Source of the DNA: Desulfobulbaceae bacterium
GTDB lineage: Bacteria; Desulfobacterota; Desulfobulbia; Desulfobulbales; Desulfocapsaceae
Assembly (NCBI GenBank): GCA_024227155.1
Contig: JAAELB010000864.1
Span: 1 to 38,378 of the forward strand
DNA: 38,378 nucleotides
Direction: 5' to 3'
Below are positions 7,833-15,786 of the stretch, piece by piece. Position numbers and translations under genes: made by a program. Numbering within the stretch: position 1 is the stretch's first letter; each line of letters opens with the position of its first letter. Below the pieces are notes generated by a model. It was not told where the DNA came from. It saw nothing but the letters and a program-made list of their open reading frames with translations, and searched no databases.

Positions 7833-9461
7833 CTACCCTTCCTGGATCCAATTCTTTATTATGAAGGCAGTAGGTACATGATTTGCCATAACTTCCCTGC
7901 GAAGCAGGGTAATTGCGTCGTCTACCGGTGGAGGCGGTTCTTCCTCCTCCTCTTCTGTGGCAGCAAGTTTTTGTTGTTGTTCCTGTTCGAGTTGTTCAAC
8001 TGTTTTGTAATGTTGCTTTACTTCACCTTTCATTGTTTTTATGACTGGTCTGACCAGGAAAAAATAGGTCATGAGAATCGCAAGTCCTATAAGACCATAT
8101 TTTATCAGGGGAAAGTATTGATAAATTATGTTTTCTCCAAGTTGATCCGCATCAGATATCTTCAGATCCGAACTAACAAAGGGCATTGATGTAACATTAA
8201 TCATGTCGCCACGTTCGGGCAGCAATCCAATTGCAGTTGAAACCATGTCACTGATAGCTTGTAGCTCTTCAGGGCTTCTTGAAACAGGAGGTTTTGGTTG
8301 ACCATTTTCATCAGCTTCAACCTTGTCTGCAACAAGAACAGAAACAGACAGATTGGTTATTGTGCCAACCGGATTTATAATTTTACTGATGGTTTTACTA
8401 ATTTCATAGTTAGTTACTCTGGAATTTCTGGATGTCGGTGGAGTGGAACCCGCCTGTCCGAGCTCGTTTCCCTGGAGGTTGGATTCTACCCCTGGAATAC
8501 CACCAATAACATCAGCGCCGGACATTTCCGAATTTATCTGTTCACTTCGAATAACAGGCTCTTCGGCATCAAACAATTCCTCAGTTTTTTCAACTTTAGA
8601 GAAGTCGAGAGTTGCTGAAATTCTTACCAGGGCATTGTCTGTGCCCATGGTCCTGTCGAGCAGGTCTTGAACCCGAAGCTCGAGCCTGTGTTCAACTCCC
8701 TGCTGGAAGGCGAGCATTTCTCCTGAAAAAACGTCATCGCTACTTTTATCTTCTGCCTCTAACACCAGCCCGTTTGAATCAATGACTTTGACATTAGCCG
8801 CTTCAAGGTCTGTAACAGAACCGGCCACTAGATGAATAATTCCTTTAACCTGGTTTCCATCAAGGGATTTTCCCGGGATTAGAGTAATAATGACAGATGC
8901 TGTTGCTTGCTTTTGTTGGTTTTTGAAGAGTCTTTTTTCGGGCAAGGCCAGGTGAACTCTGGTTGACTCAACGGGGGACAAAGAAGAAATAGTTCGGGCT
9001 AGTTCTCCCTGTAGCGCTCTGGTATGATTGACTTTTTGTACATAGTCCGTAAGGGCAAAACTTTGTTTGTCGAACACTTCAAAGCCAACACCTCCACCTG
9101 TGGGCATTCCATTGGATGCGAGATCAAGACGGGTCTGGTAAATTTTATCTGCAGGAACCCATATGTCTTTACCTCTGTTTTTTAAGGTGTAGTTTATTTT
9201 CTGGCCCTTCAACCAGTTGACCACCTCTGATGCATCTGTCATCGGCAAATTTGCATAAAGAAGCTGTTGGTCTGCTGTGCGCGCCTGAATAATAAGAATA
9301 GCAAAAAGGATTATGGAAATTAAGATCACGCCAGCAGTAGCAATTTTTCTGGATAAAGGCCATTCCTGAACGAGCTGTATAAGGGTCTTACGTTCTGGTT
9401 GCACCGTTTGCTCTGCATCATGTAAATCTGGTGTGTCCATTGCATTTTCTTCGACTGCCAT
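7833..9461 (-). CDS. fliF: Flagellar MS-ring protein FliF
   Basis: FliF builds the MS ring in the inner membrane, the platform for rotor and export gate. One membrane segment lies near residues 37-57 (VILISIILFAILI). It is followed by the YscJ/FliF ring-building region with SLSPVESTRVHLALPEK, a second transmembrane helix (YGLIGLAILMTYFFLV) around residues 445-465, and a Glu-rich FliG-binding tail. I start it at 9461 (MAVEENAMDTP), giving 542 residues, normal for FliF. The frame extends upstream to 9521, but those 20 codons (MALIQAFQKVPIYSG..) fall in palindromic repeat copy B and have no SD. Either start is possible; the short one fits the family better. Confidence 0.95.
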   Translation of the reverse strand: MAVEENAMDTPDLHDAEQTVQPERKTLIQLVQEWPLSRKIATAGVILISIILFAILIIQARTADQQLLYANLPMTDASEVVNWLKGQKINYTLKNRGKDIWVPADKIYQTRLDLASNGMPTGGGVGFEVFDKQSFALTDYVQKVNHTRALQGELARTISSLSPVESTRVHLALPEKRLFKNQQKQATASVIITLIPGKSLDGNQVKGIIHLVAGSVTDLEAANVKVIDSNGLVLEAEDKSSDDVFSGEMLAFQQGVEHRLELRVQDLLDRTMGTDNALVRISATLDFSKVEKTEELFDAEEPVIRSEQINSEMSGADVIGGIPGVESNLQGNELGQAGSTPPTSRNSRVTNYEISKTISKIINPVGTITNLSVSVLVADKVEADENGQPKPPVSRSPEELQAISDMVSTAIGLLPERGDMINVTSMPFVSSDLKISDADQLGENIIYQYFPLIKYGLIGLAILMTYFFLVRPVIKTMKGEVKQHYKTVEQLEQEQQQKLAATEEEEEEPPPPVDDAITLLRREVMANHVPTAFIIKNWIQEG

Positions 9462-9473
9462 TATATCCAACCC

Positions 9474-9605
9474 CTGACCCGAATAAATCGGAACCTTTTG
9501 AAATGCTTGGATAAGTGCCATGGAGGCTACTTTAAGTTTCTAATGTTAAAAATACTTTCCAGTTTTCTTGTTTTTTATGACATAAGTTCAAGAGTAAGGC
9601 ACTAA
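9474..9605 (+). repeat. Dispersed palindromic repeat, copy B
   Basis: It starts CTGACCCGAATAAATCGG, continues GGATAAGTGCC, shares the CTTTAAGTTTCTAATGTTAA and TTCTTGTTTTTTATGACA segments with copies A and H, and ends GAGTAAGGCACTAA. It lies 12 bases upstream of the likely fliF start, with the hairpin end towards fliF. Confidence 0.9.
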
Positions 9606-9667
9606 TAAGTGTACTTGTTGCCTATTTATAATCTACTGCTCAACGGGAAATTGTATCAATCTCCTGT

Positions 9668-9822
9668 GGATGTATGAGCCCGTTGATTTAATGCCTTTTC
9701 GCCCAATCTCTTTGTTAAACAAAAAAATTTATCCTCGGAATATCAACTATATGCCTGTGGTAAAATTTTTTGTTTGCCTCGATATTGAACAAAAATGCTA
9801 TTAAATCAACAGACTCATGTAT
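9668..9822. repeat. Long imperfect palindrome (MITE-like) between fliE and fliF
   Basis: The left arm, GATGTATGAGCCCGTTGATT onward, and the reverse complement of the right arm, GATACATGAGTCTGTTGATT onward, stay alignable for about 65 bases, including TTTAAT, CAAT and AAACAAAAAA blocks. The right arm starts at the last base of the fliE stop codon. The arms could form one long hairpin in the fliE-fliF transcript. No ORF lies inside. Confidence 0.85.
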
Positions 9823-10121
9823 CAAATTTGCATTCTCATAATTTCTTCATACGCCGTTAAAGCTTTATTGCGCATTTGGACAAGCATTCTTAAGGAAACG
9901 TCAGCTTCTTCAACCGCTATCATAACCTCATGGAGGTGTTTAGCCTTACCGCTTTGCAGATTCTGTATAGCTTGGTCGCCATCCAGCTGAGACTCATTTA
10001 CTTCTCCCACCATTGATTGAAACAGTTCACCAAAGGTTCTACTGCTTTTGGTTACAGCATGTTCAGTTGGAGGCTGCGCTGGCGCAATATTTATGTTTGG
10101 AAGTCCATTGTTGATGATCAT
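9822..10121 (-). CDS. fliE: Flagellar hook-basal body complex protein FliE
   Basis: FliE is the adaptor joining the MS ring/export gate to the proximal rod. At 99 residues it has the usual length. The family C-terminal half is clear: HEVMIAVEEADVSLRMLVQM followed by RNKALTAYEEIMRMQI. The start is 3 bases after the flgC stop with GGGA upstream. It is the normal partner of flgBC. Its stop codon abuts the long palindrome that separates it from fliF. Confidence 0.96.
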   Translation of the reverse strand: MIINNGLPNINIAPAQPPTEHAVTKSSRTFGELFQSMVGEVNESQLDGDQAIQNLQSGKAKHLHEVMIAVEEADVSLRMLVQMRNKALTAYEEIMRMQI

Positions 10122-10124
10122 AAT

Positions 10125-10556
10125 TTATTTCCCTATGTCTAATGCTTTAAGGGCCATTCTCTTCGCCATTTTTATTGAAGTGGCATTGGCCTCGTAGGAA
10201 CGGGTGGCCGACATCATATCAACCATTTCTTCCATGACGTTGATGTTAGGCATCTCAACGTAACCGTCTTCTTGTGCATCAGGGTGAGACGGGTTATAAA
10301 CTTTTCTCGGTGGACGCTGGTCTTCGACGATTTTAGTTACCTCTACCCCCCGCACACTATTTCTGACATTATGATCGAGTTGTTCTTTGAAACTCAAAGG
10401 TTTAGTTTCAAAGTATGTCGACTTTTTCTTATAAGGGCCACCTTCAGGGGTGGATGTTGTTTCTACGTTTGCCAAATTCGAACTAATAGTATTGAGTCGA
10501 ATGGAGTGTGCTTTAAGTGCGGAGGCGCTAATTTTAAATGTGTTGAGTATATCCAT
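10125..10556 (-). CDS. flgC: Flagellar basal-body rod protein FlgC
   Basis: FlgC is a proximal rod subunit, exported by the flagellar type III apparatus. At 143 residues it is family length. The N-terminal rod signature reads ALKAHSIRLNTISSNLANVE. The middle contains the FlgC-specific VYNPSHPDAQEDGYVEMPN, and the end is the helix YEANATSIKMAKRMALKALD. AGAGGT lies 4 bases before the ATG. The 111-base gap to flgB holds a decayed copy of the palindromic repeat whose end abuts this SD. Confidence 0.97.
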   Translation of the reverse strand: MDILNTFKISASALKAHSIRLNTISSNLANVETTSTPEGGPYKKKSTYFETKPLSFKEQLDHNVRNSVRGVEVTKIVEDQRPPRKVYNPSHPDAQEDGYVEMPNINVMEEMVDMMSATRSYEANATSIKMAKRMALKALDIGK

Positions 10557-10564
10557 TACTACCT

Positions 10565-10665
10565 CTTAAGCCGAATAAATCGGACTTTTTCTTAATGTTA
10601 GAATAAGTAACTCCAGTACATTATGTTCTGCGGCAAAAACGAAGACAATAATGTATTAAGTACTT
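10565..10665 (+). repeat. Dispersed palindromic repeat, copy C (decayed)
   Basis: It begins AAGCCGAATAAATCGGA and then has TTAGAATAAGTAAC, an evident relative of GGATAAGTGCC. It contains an inner inverted repeat, GTACATTAT against ATAATGTATTAAGTAC. It fills the flgB-flgC gap, with the hairpin end towards flgC. Confidence 0.65.
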
Positions 10666-10667
10666 CT

Positions 10668-11084
10668 TTATTGCCCACCTGAGACTACATGTTTTAAAAG
10701 GGAAAGTTTTTTCTTAAAAAGTTGGGCTGCTGTTTCGTATAGTAGTTCATTTTCGGATAGATCAAGCATCTCTTGATCCACACTCACTCCATTGCCATCA
10801 CCTATTGCAGTGTTATCATGCTCCAGTCGTATTTTTCCAGAGACACCGTTGAAATTTTTTGGACCAAGACTGATGTGGGCCGTATGGGAGGTGGTGAGTG
10901 GTAAACTGTTTCCCTGGCTGATCGCACTTGCCAGATCCTGTTCAAATTCAAATTTTGATGGTGAAAACCCAGGGGTTTCAGCATTTGCGATATTGGATGA
11001 AATAACTTGAGCTTTTTGAGCACGTAAGTCTAAAACTTTGCTTAGTAGCTGCATGTTTGAGTCGAACGGGGGCAGGGGGGCCAT
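10668..11084 (-). CDS. flgB: Flagellar basal-body rod protein FlgB
   Basis: FlgB is the proximal rod subunit next to FliE. About 138 residues is normal length. The rod signature KAQVISSNIANAETPGFSPS lies near residues 30-50, and the C-terminal assembly helix is LLYETAAQLFKKKLSLLKHV. I choose the second in-frame ATG (11084) because GGAG sits 6 bases upstream. The ATG at 11096 has only GGA three bases away. The gene begins about 50 bases downstream of the TPR protein gene, and flgC follows after a repeat-filled gap. Confidence 0.95.
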   Translation of the reverse strand: MAPLPPFDSNMQLLSKVLDLRAQKAQVISSNIANAETPGFSPSKFEFEQDLASAISQGNSLPLTTSHTAHISLGPKNFNGVSGKIRLEHDNTAIGDGNGVSVDQEMLDLSENELLYETAAQLFKKKLSLLKHVVSGGQ

Positions 11085-11136
11085 ATTTATCTCCATGCAT
11101 CCTTGCTGTTACCAGCTGTAATTTCTGGGTGGTTCT

Positions 11137-13542
11137 TCAAAAGCGATCCTTTAAATTGTTGAATTGCAATTCCCGTTCCGCAATTTTAATCCACCTGGGG
11201 TTTTTTCCTGTTTCGACAATTTGTTTAAAGAGTGTTAGCGCTTTTTTTTCATTGCCATTCCTCTTGGCCAGTTCAGCAAGGCGATAAATACTCTGGTCAT
11301 AGAAGCTGTTGTCTTTTGTAATTGCCAGGTATGCTTCCTGGGCTTGGTCATCAATATTGGCTTGATATAAACACTCTGCGAAAATAAATTGTTCTTTCGG
11401 ACTGAGTGTATCTGTCAGCTGTAAGGTTCTCAGGGCATTAAGGCTGTTTTCGAAATCATCGACCCTGAAGTAGAGGTGGGCTGCTAATCGATTAAACACT
11501 ACTTTTTCCGGCAATGGAGACTCAAGTAACGCTAAGGCATCACTGATTTGTTCATTGGCTATCAGGGCCTGCAAGCGTAATAAAAGTACATCCTCACTGT
11601 ATTTTCCATCAGGATAGTTGTAGTCATATTGTGCAGCGTAATCTCTGACCAAGGTATAGTTTCCGTGGTCGAATGTGGCCTGGATCATCGGCACAAAGAA
11701 AAATTCACGCTTTTCAACGGACATTATTTCAATGAGATAGAGGTAAAGTTTCTGGGCTTCGTCGTAAATTCCTATTCGGTGATATGCGTCTGCAATATCG
11801 ATTAAAAATTTACTGTCTACCCAGTTATTCTGAAATAGATCCCTGTTTTGTTTTGCCAATACCAGGGCTTTCATATATTGTTTTTTGTCAACTAATTTCT
11901 TGATTTCATCTGGGAGGAGATCTATTAGAAGTGCCTGTGTCGATATTCTGACATTACCGGTTCTGAATTCTCGTAGCAATTGTTGGGACATTTCGATTGC
12001 CGTTTTTGATTCTCCTAATAATTTATGCACTAGAATTTCTTTGAAAATAGCCTCCTCTCTGAGAGCTCTCTTGGTGGCCTCTTTTGCTATAATCTGATAG
12101 TTTTTTATAGCATTTTCTGCCCAGTTCTTGTCTCGAAGAAGCATGAGATCATTTTTTTTTATTGCCGCAAGATAGCCAGCTTCAGTCCCTGTGAAAGCAT
12201 TTTCTATTTGGGAAAAATCATCAATTAAATTGAATTTGTTTTCAAAATGTAATCGAGACATTTTCTCCCGGTACGAAATGAGTCCTAGTTGCTCTTTGTC
12301 AGCCACTAAGGAAGCAAGATGTTTATAAGATTCAGCGGCCTCTTTAAACTTCTTTTGTTCGTACAGGGTGTTGCAAAATCCACCGTATGAAAACGGTTGT
12401 GTGGTGAGCAGTCTCGAGTTGCTAAGGAGGTTATAGGAGGCGTATGCCTTTACAGGTTGATTTATGGTGAACCAATAGTCGGCTTGCCGAATGGTAACCC
12501 GCTCTTCAATTTCACCGGGAAAACCAATGTCATCTAATTGTAATAGTTTATTGAGTCGAGAATTCTGCTTTGACGCAAGTGCAGTCTCAATTCTTGAGAG
12601 TAAAAAATAAGGAGCAAGAGGACTTTGTGAAGTTATCTTGTCTTCCAGTAACCTGAACTCATACTCAGCAATATAAGGGTCTTCTTGTGTTGCTCGGAGA
12701 AGAACAAGGAGGTACTGAGCGTAAATTCCAATGAGTTCTTCATGGTATCTTTCCTGGATGAGATAGAGTTGCTTGAATGCCCCTTCGAAGTCGCCGCTGA
12801 GTGCTAATACTTCACCATAGGTGAGAGCGAGGAGCTTTTGTTGTTCTATGTCTGTTACCAGCTGAATGTTATCTAGTATTTTTCCTGCGACATGATCCCA
12901 AAGTTTTTGACTGGCGAGTTTGGTTATTTCTTCATCGAGGACTTCCATATTACTTTCTAACCCTGGAGGCAGTAGCGAAATGATGGGAAAAAGTGGTGGG
13001 GTGAAAGTGATTGGAATTGTGATTTCGAGTGGCGATTCATAATCTGCAAAAAAAGATAACCAGTTTTTTACGTATGGGCTGATCACATATGGGTTGGTAA
13101 AGTCCACAGGTTTTCTGTCGACGACAGTTAAACCTTTAAGTCTCTCAGCAAGATTTTGATACGACTTGCTGTACTCATTTCCTAAAAGAACCTCAAAGAC
13201 TATATTGTTTTTTGAGCTTGGAGTAAGTTTATAGGATTGTGGCTGGTACCTGAAAAAAAAGGAGAGAATGAGTTTGTTATCAATTTCTCGTGACAAAATT
13301 TTGACAATACTTTGATCTTCTTTGAAAAGATCGAGAGCTGGCCTTTTTTTTGAGTCATCAAAAATAAGGTCGATTCGCCTGTTATCCGCTTTCGAGCTAA
13401 AACCTGGTGGGGTATCAAATGTGAAATATAGTTGTATAATATCTTTTACATCAACCCTGGAGACACTTTTTAATTCTGCAGCCACCAGGTCTTGCGGGAA
13501 CAGTGAGGAAATAATAAATGTGAGGTAGAATAGTATTTTCAT
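11137..13542 (-). CDS. Exported TPR-repeat protein of unknown function, head of the flagellar operon
   Basis: I do not recognise a named family. Residues 1-21 look like a signal peptide (MKILFYLTFIISSLFPQDLV, then AA before the mature part). Residues 25-120 are beta-rich and resemble an AMIN-like domain, with IDLIFDDS. From about residue 190 to the end the sequence is helical repeat of tetratricopeptide type, for example AEYEFRLLEDK, ADAYHRIGIYDEAQKLYLYL and LAKRNGNEKKALTLFKQIV. The protein should lie in the periplasm. It is the first gene of the strand and runs into flgB, so a role in rod, P-ring or motor assembly is a reasonable inference from position. No catalytic motif is visible. Confidence 0.8.
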   Translation of the reverse strand: MKILFYLTFIISSLFPQDLVAAELKSVSRVDVKDIIQLYFTFDTPPGFSSKADNRRIDLIFDDSKKRPALDLFKEDQSIVKILSREIDNKLILSFFFRYQPQSYKLTPSSKNNIVFEVLLGNEYSKSYQNLAERLKGLTVVDRKPVDFTNPYVISPYVKNWLSFFADYESPLEITIPITFTPPLFPIISLLPPGLESNMEVLDEEITKLASQKLWDHVAGKILDNIQLVTDIEQQKLLALTYGEVLALSGDFEGAFKQLYLIQERYHEELIGIYAQYLLVLLRATQEDPYIAEYEFRLLEDKITSQSPLAPYFLLSRIETALASKQNSRLNKLLQLDDIGFPGEIEERVTIRQADYWFTINQPVKAYASYNLLSNSRLLTTQPFSYGGFCNTLYEQKKFKEAAESYKHLASLVADKEQLGLISYREKMSRLHFENKFNLIDDFSQIENAFTGTEAGYLAAIKKNDLMLLRDKNWAENAIKNYQIIAKEATKRALREEAIFKEILVHKLLGESKTAIEMSQQLLREFRTGNVRISTQALLIDLLPDEIKKLVDKKQYMKALVLAKQNRDLFQNNWVDSKFLIDIADAYHRIGIYDEAQKLYLYLIEIMSVEKREFFFVPMIQATFDHGNYTLVRDYAAQYDYNYPDGKYSEDVLLLRLQALIANEQISDALALLESPLPEKVVFNRLAAHLYFRVDDFENSLNALRTLQLTDTLSPKEQFIFAECLYQANIDDQAQEAYLAITKDNSFYDQSIYRLAELAKRNGNEKKALTLFKQIVETGKNPRWIKIAERELQFNNLKDRF

Positions 13543-13628
13543 ATAACAAATTATGCAGAATATATGCCATTTGTTGGGTTGAATGGCTTGTCATGGTGGT
13601 TTTATAGACTTATTAACTACAATACTGC

Positions 13629-13786
13629 TTAGTGCCTTACTCCATTGAAGCTGTAATAAAAAACAAGAAAATATGAGATCGCTTTGAAAATCATAAGCTT
13701 AGAGTTATTACCAGATAGAGAACGAAGTGAGACCTTCGAGACACTTATCCAGCGATTCTAAAAAAGTTTCCGACTAGTCGGGTTAG
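13629..13786 (-). repeat. Dispersed palindromic repeat, copy D
   Basis: On the plus strand it reads TTAGTGCCTTACTCC at the start, AATAAAAAACAAGAAA inside, then ACACTTATCCAGCGATT and TTTCCGACTAGTCGGGTTAG at the end. It has a longer middle than other copies. It lies in the 571-base divergent gap between the TPR gene and cheY. Confidence 0.85.
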
Positions 13787-13953
13787 ATTTCCAGGTGTAT
13801 GATTACTTTATTATTGTATTTTTTCTCCTTTCTGCCGTTGATTTTGGGTGATTGGCCAGGCCAAAAGACATTGTATTGACTTTTGTGGAGCTTTGGGTTT
13901 GTCTTGTGGCGATACAATATTGAAAAAAAAGTTTTGGTTTTTTCATTAGTTAA

Positions 13954-13982
13954 TTGACTTTTTAGCTGACCTTCTTGATAAT
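13954..13982 (+). promoter_or_regulatory. Sigma-70-type promoter candidate for cheY
   Basis: TTGACT at 13954-13959 and GATAAT at 13977-13982 are 17 bases apart, about 130 bases upstream of the cheY ATG. The rest of the 13543-14113 gap holds copy D of the palindromic repeat and AT-rich sequence with no gene that I can support. Confidence 0.55.
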
Positions 13983-14113
13983 ATTTGTCAGAGTATGATT
14001 ATGGAATGATCCATGCATAGGCTGAAGCAAATGCTTATAAAAAATTTTGCGTTTATTATCAAATACCTTATGGGTAATAGATGGTACGCCGGTAACCAAT
14101 AGAGGAGAGAGAA

Positions 14114-14485
14114 ATGGGAAAGAATGTATTGCTCGTTGATGATTCAAGTACAATGAGAAAAATAATTGGTCGTTCACTCAGACAGGCAGGAATTGATTTT
14201 GACAATATTTTTGAGGCTGCGGATGGTCTCGAAGCCTTAGACGTTCTAGAAAGAGAAAGTGTCGATATAGTGTTGAGCGATATCAATATGCCAAATATGG
14301 ATGGTATCAGCTTTTTGAGAGAAAAATCCACCAGGGAAGGCATTAAGAATATTCCAGTGTTGATGATCTCAACTGAAACTGGTGATGACATCATTGGTGA
14401 AGCAAAATCACTTGGTGCCGTTGGCGCAATAAAGAAGCCGTTCACTCCTGATAAAGTTAACGAAGTGCTTGGCCCTCTACTTTAG
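14114..14485 (+). CDS. cheY: CheY-type single-domain response regulator
   Basis: A stand-alone receiver of 123 residues. Phosphorylated by CheA, it would bind the FliM/FliN switch to reverse the motor. The acidic pair D9-D10 (VLLVDDSSTMRKIIG), phospho-acceptor D56 (VLSDINMPNMDG), the Thr/Ser switch in MISTETGDD and K108 in IKKPF are all present, so it should be phosphorylatable. A strong GGAG precedes the start. It heads a plus-strand cluster with two cheX-type genes and the triple-domain CheX-like gene, so rapid dephosphorylation of this CheY is the likely theme. Other single-domain receivers exist, but this setting favours the motor output CheY. Confidence 0.88.
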   Translation: MGKNVLLVDDSSTMRKIIGRSLRQAGIDFDNIFEAADGLEALDVLERESVDIVLSDINMPNMDGISFLREKSTREGIKNIPVLMISTETGDDIIGEAKSLGAVGAIKKPFTPDKVNEVLGPLL

Positions 14486-14511
14486 TACAAACAAGGCCTG
14501 TGGAGGTTAAT

Positions 14512-14967
14512 GTGGAAATAAGTGATAAGATAATTGAATCTGCTAAAGAAATCTTTTCCACGATGTTGATGATGGAAATTGAGGTAAAAGGGGAAATTAT
14601 TGCTAAAAATGTCCCTATGGAAGACAGTATCTCAGGTGTTATAGGTTTGGCTGGAACTAGAAAAGGTGTTCTTGCAATTCATCTCCCTAGTAAGGTTGCC
14701 ATGGCAATTACAGGCAATTTCTTGGGAATGGAGGTGGAGGAAATTGATGAAGACGTTGAGGATGCCGTCGGTGAGCTTGCAAATATGCTTGGAGGTGATG
14801 TGAAGTCTATCCTCTCAGGGAAAGGAAGAGATATTGATCTTTCGCTTCCTTCGATTATTCGCGGCGAGCGATATGATTTTCAACCAACAGGAGAAGCTGA
14901 ACGTTTCCTGGTACCTTTTGACAGCAATGTAGGGGGGTTCTATATAGAGCTTCAGTTGGAGAAATAA
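14512..14967 (+). CDS. cheX: CheX-type chemotaxis phosphatase (first paralogue)
   Basis: A CheC/CheX-family protein predicted to hydrolyse CheY-P. The active-site pattern D-x3-E-x2-N is present as DAVGELANMLGG near residues 80-91, followed about 21 residues later by the conserved Pro. GTRKGVLAIHLPS fits the CheX beta-strand. The start is the GTG at 14512, because GGAGG lies 5 bases upstream. The GTG at 14500 in the same frame overlaps that SD. It lies 26 bases after cheY, almost certainly co-transcribed. Length 151 residues fits CheX. Confidence 0.85.
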   Translation: MEISDKIIESAKEIFSTMLMMEIEVKGEIIAKNVPMEDSISGVIGLAGTRKGVLAIHLPSKVAMAITGNFLGMEVEEIDEDVEDAVGELANMLGGDVKSILSGKGRDIDLSLPSIIRGERYDFQPTGEAERFLVPFDSNVGGFYIELQLEK

Positions 14968-15106
14968 TCTACCTTGGAAGTTGGGAAAATAGATGAAATT
15001 TCAGGTCAGGTAGTTCTCATTGACTACCACTTGCAAGAGGGGTGGGAGTTGAGTTTGTAGCTTGTTTTTGAAGTGTAATCAATATGCTACTCTGATGAGG
15101 ATTTAG

Positions 15107-15143
15107 AAAGGCAGTTTCTAGTGTTTTCGATTCTGCCTTTTTT
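15107..15143 (+). terminator. Rho-independent terminator candidate after the first cheX
   Basis: AAAGGCAG at 15107-15114 pairs with CTGCCTTT at 15133-15140, with the T run continuing to 15143. The loop is 18 bases. It sits between the two cheX genes and just upstream of the second one, so it may act as a partial terminator or attenuator. The rest of the 202-base gap shows nothing else I can support. Confidence 0.5.
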
Positions 15144-15169
15144 CATATTTAAGCCAAAGGAAACTGGAA

Positions 15170-15643
15170 ATGGTGGCTAGCCTAGATATTGGAAAAGAAA
15201 TTTTAGTTGGAACCCAGGAAGTATTTTCAACTATGTTAATGATTGATATCTCCAGCAATGAAATAATAGAAGGAAAAAAGGTAGATATTAATTCTAATCT
15301 CACAAGTATGATCGGACTCGGCGGCGGAATTCGCGGTGTCCTTGCAGTACATTGCCCTGAAAATGTAGCCAAAGCAATCACCGGTGATTTTTTAGGCATG
15401 GATGTTGACGAGCTTGATGATGATGTAAAAGACGCAATCGGTGAAATTACCAATATGGTAGCTGGGAATTTAAAGGTTAGTTATAGCAAAGTTGATATTA
15501 ATGTTGAACTGGCCATACCAACATCGATTGTAGGCGATTCTTTCCATGTTAGTGGTATCGCCGATGCGCAGAGGGTTATCGTTCCAATGACAATTAAACA
15601 TGGGGAATTTTGGATTGAATTAATGTATGTGTTGAACTCTTGA
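15170..15643 (+). CDS. cheX: CheX-type chemotaxis phosphatase (second paralogue)
   Basis: A paralogue of the preceding gene: both share the EVFSTMLM / EIFSTMLM opening, VLAVHCPENVAKAITGDFLG and the active-site motif DAIGEITNMVAG (D-x3-E-x2-N), with Pro 21 residues later. All expected phosphatase residues are kept. At 157 residues it is normal CheX length. AAGGA lies upstream of the ATG. The 202-base gap and the hairpin before it suggest separate control from the first copy. It probably forms a homodimer like other CheX, or a heterodimer with the first paralogue. Confidence 0.85.
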   Translation: MVASLDIGKEILVGTQEVFSTMLMIDISSNEIIEGKKVDINSNLTSMIGLGGGIRGVLAVHCPENVAKAITGDFLGMDVDELDDDVKDAIGEITNMVAGNLKVSYSKVDINVELAIPTSIVGDSFHVSGIADAQRVIVPMTIKHGEFWIELMYVLNS

Positions 15644-15660
15644 AATTGTACCATTGCCAT

Positions 15661-15687
15661 AAACGTTTTTCTGCTGGCAACCGATAT
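15661..15687 (+). promoter_or_regulatory. Sigma-28 (FliA)-like promoter candidate
   Basis: AAACGTTT at 15661-15668, an 11-base spacer, and ACCGATAT at 15680-15687 match the FliA consensus TAAAGTTT-N11-GCCGATAA at 12 of 16 positions with exact spacing. It lies 100 bases upstream of the triple-CheX gene. Late-class control of a chemotaxis gene is plausible, but no fliA gene is in this window. Confidence 0.4.
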
Positions 15688-15719
15688 AGTATGAACCAAT
15701 GTAAACTGTAAAATAAGTG

Positions 15720-15742
15720 AAAAACCAGTCTCTGGTCTTTTT
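15720..15742 (+). terminator. Short hairpin with T run after the second cheX
   Basis: ACCAG at 15724-15728 and CTGGT at 15732-15736 enclose TCT, with A residues before and CTTTTT after. The stem is only 5 base pairs, so it is a weak terminator at best. Confidence 0.3.
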
Positions 15743-15786
15743 GCAGAACTATTCCAACCTTATTCCACTTTCAGTTATTAATATCA

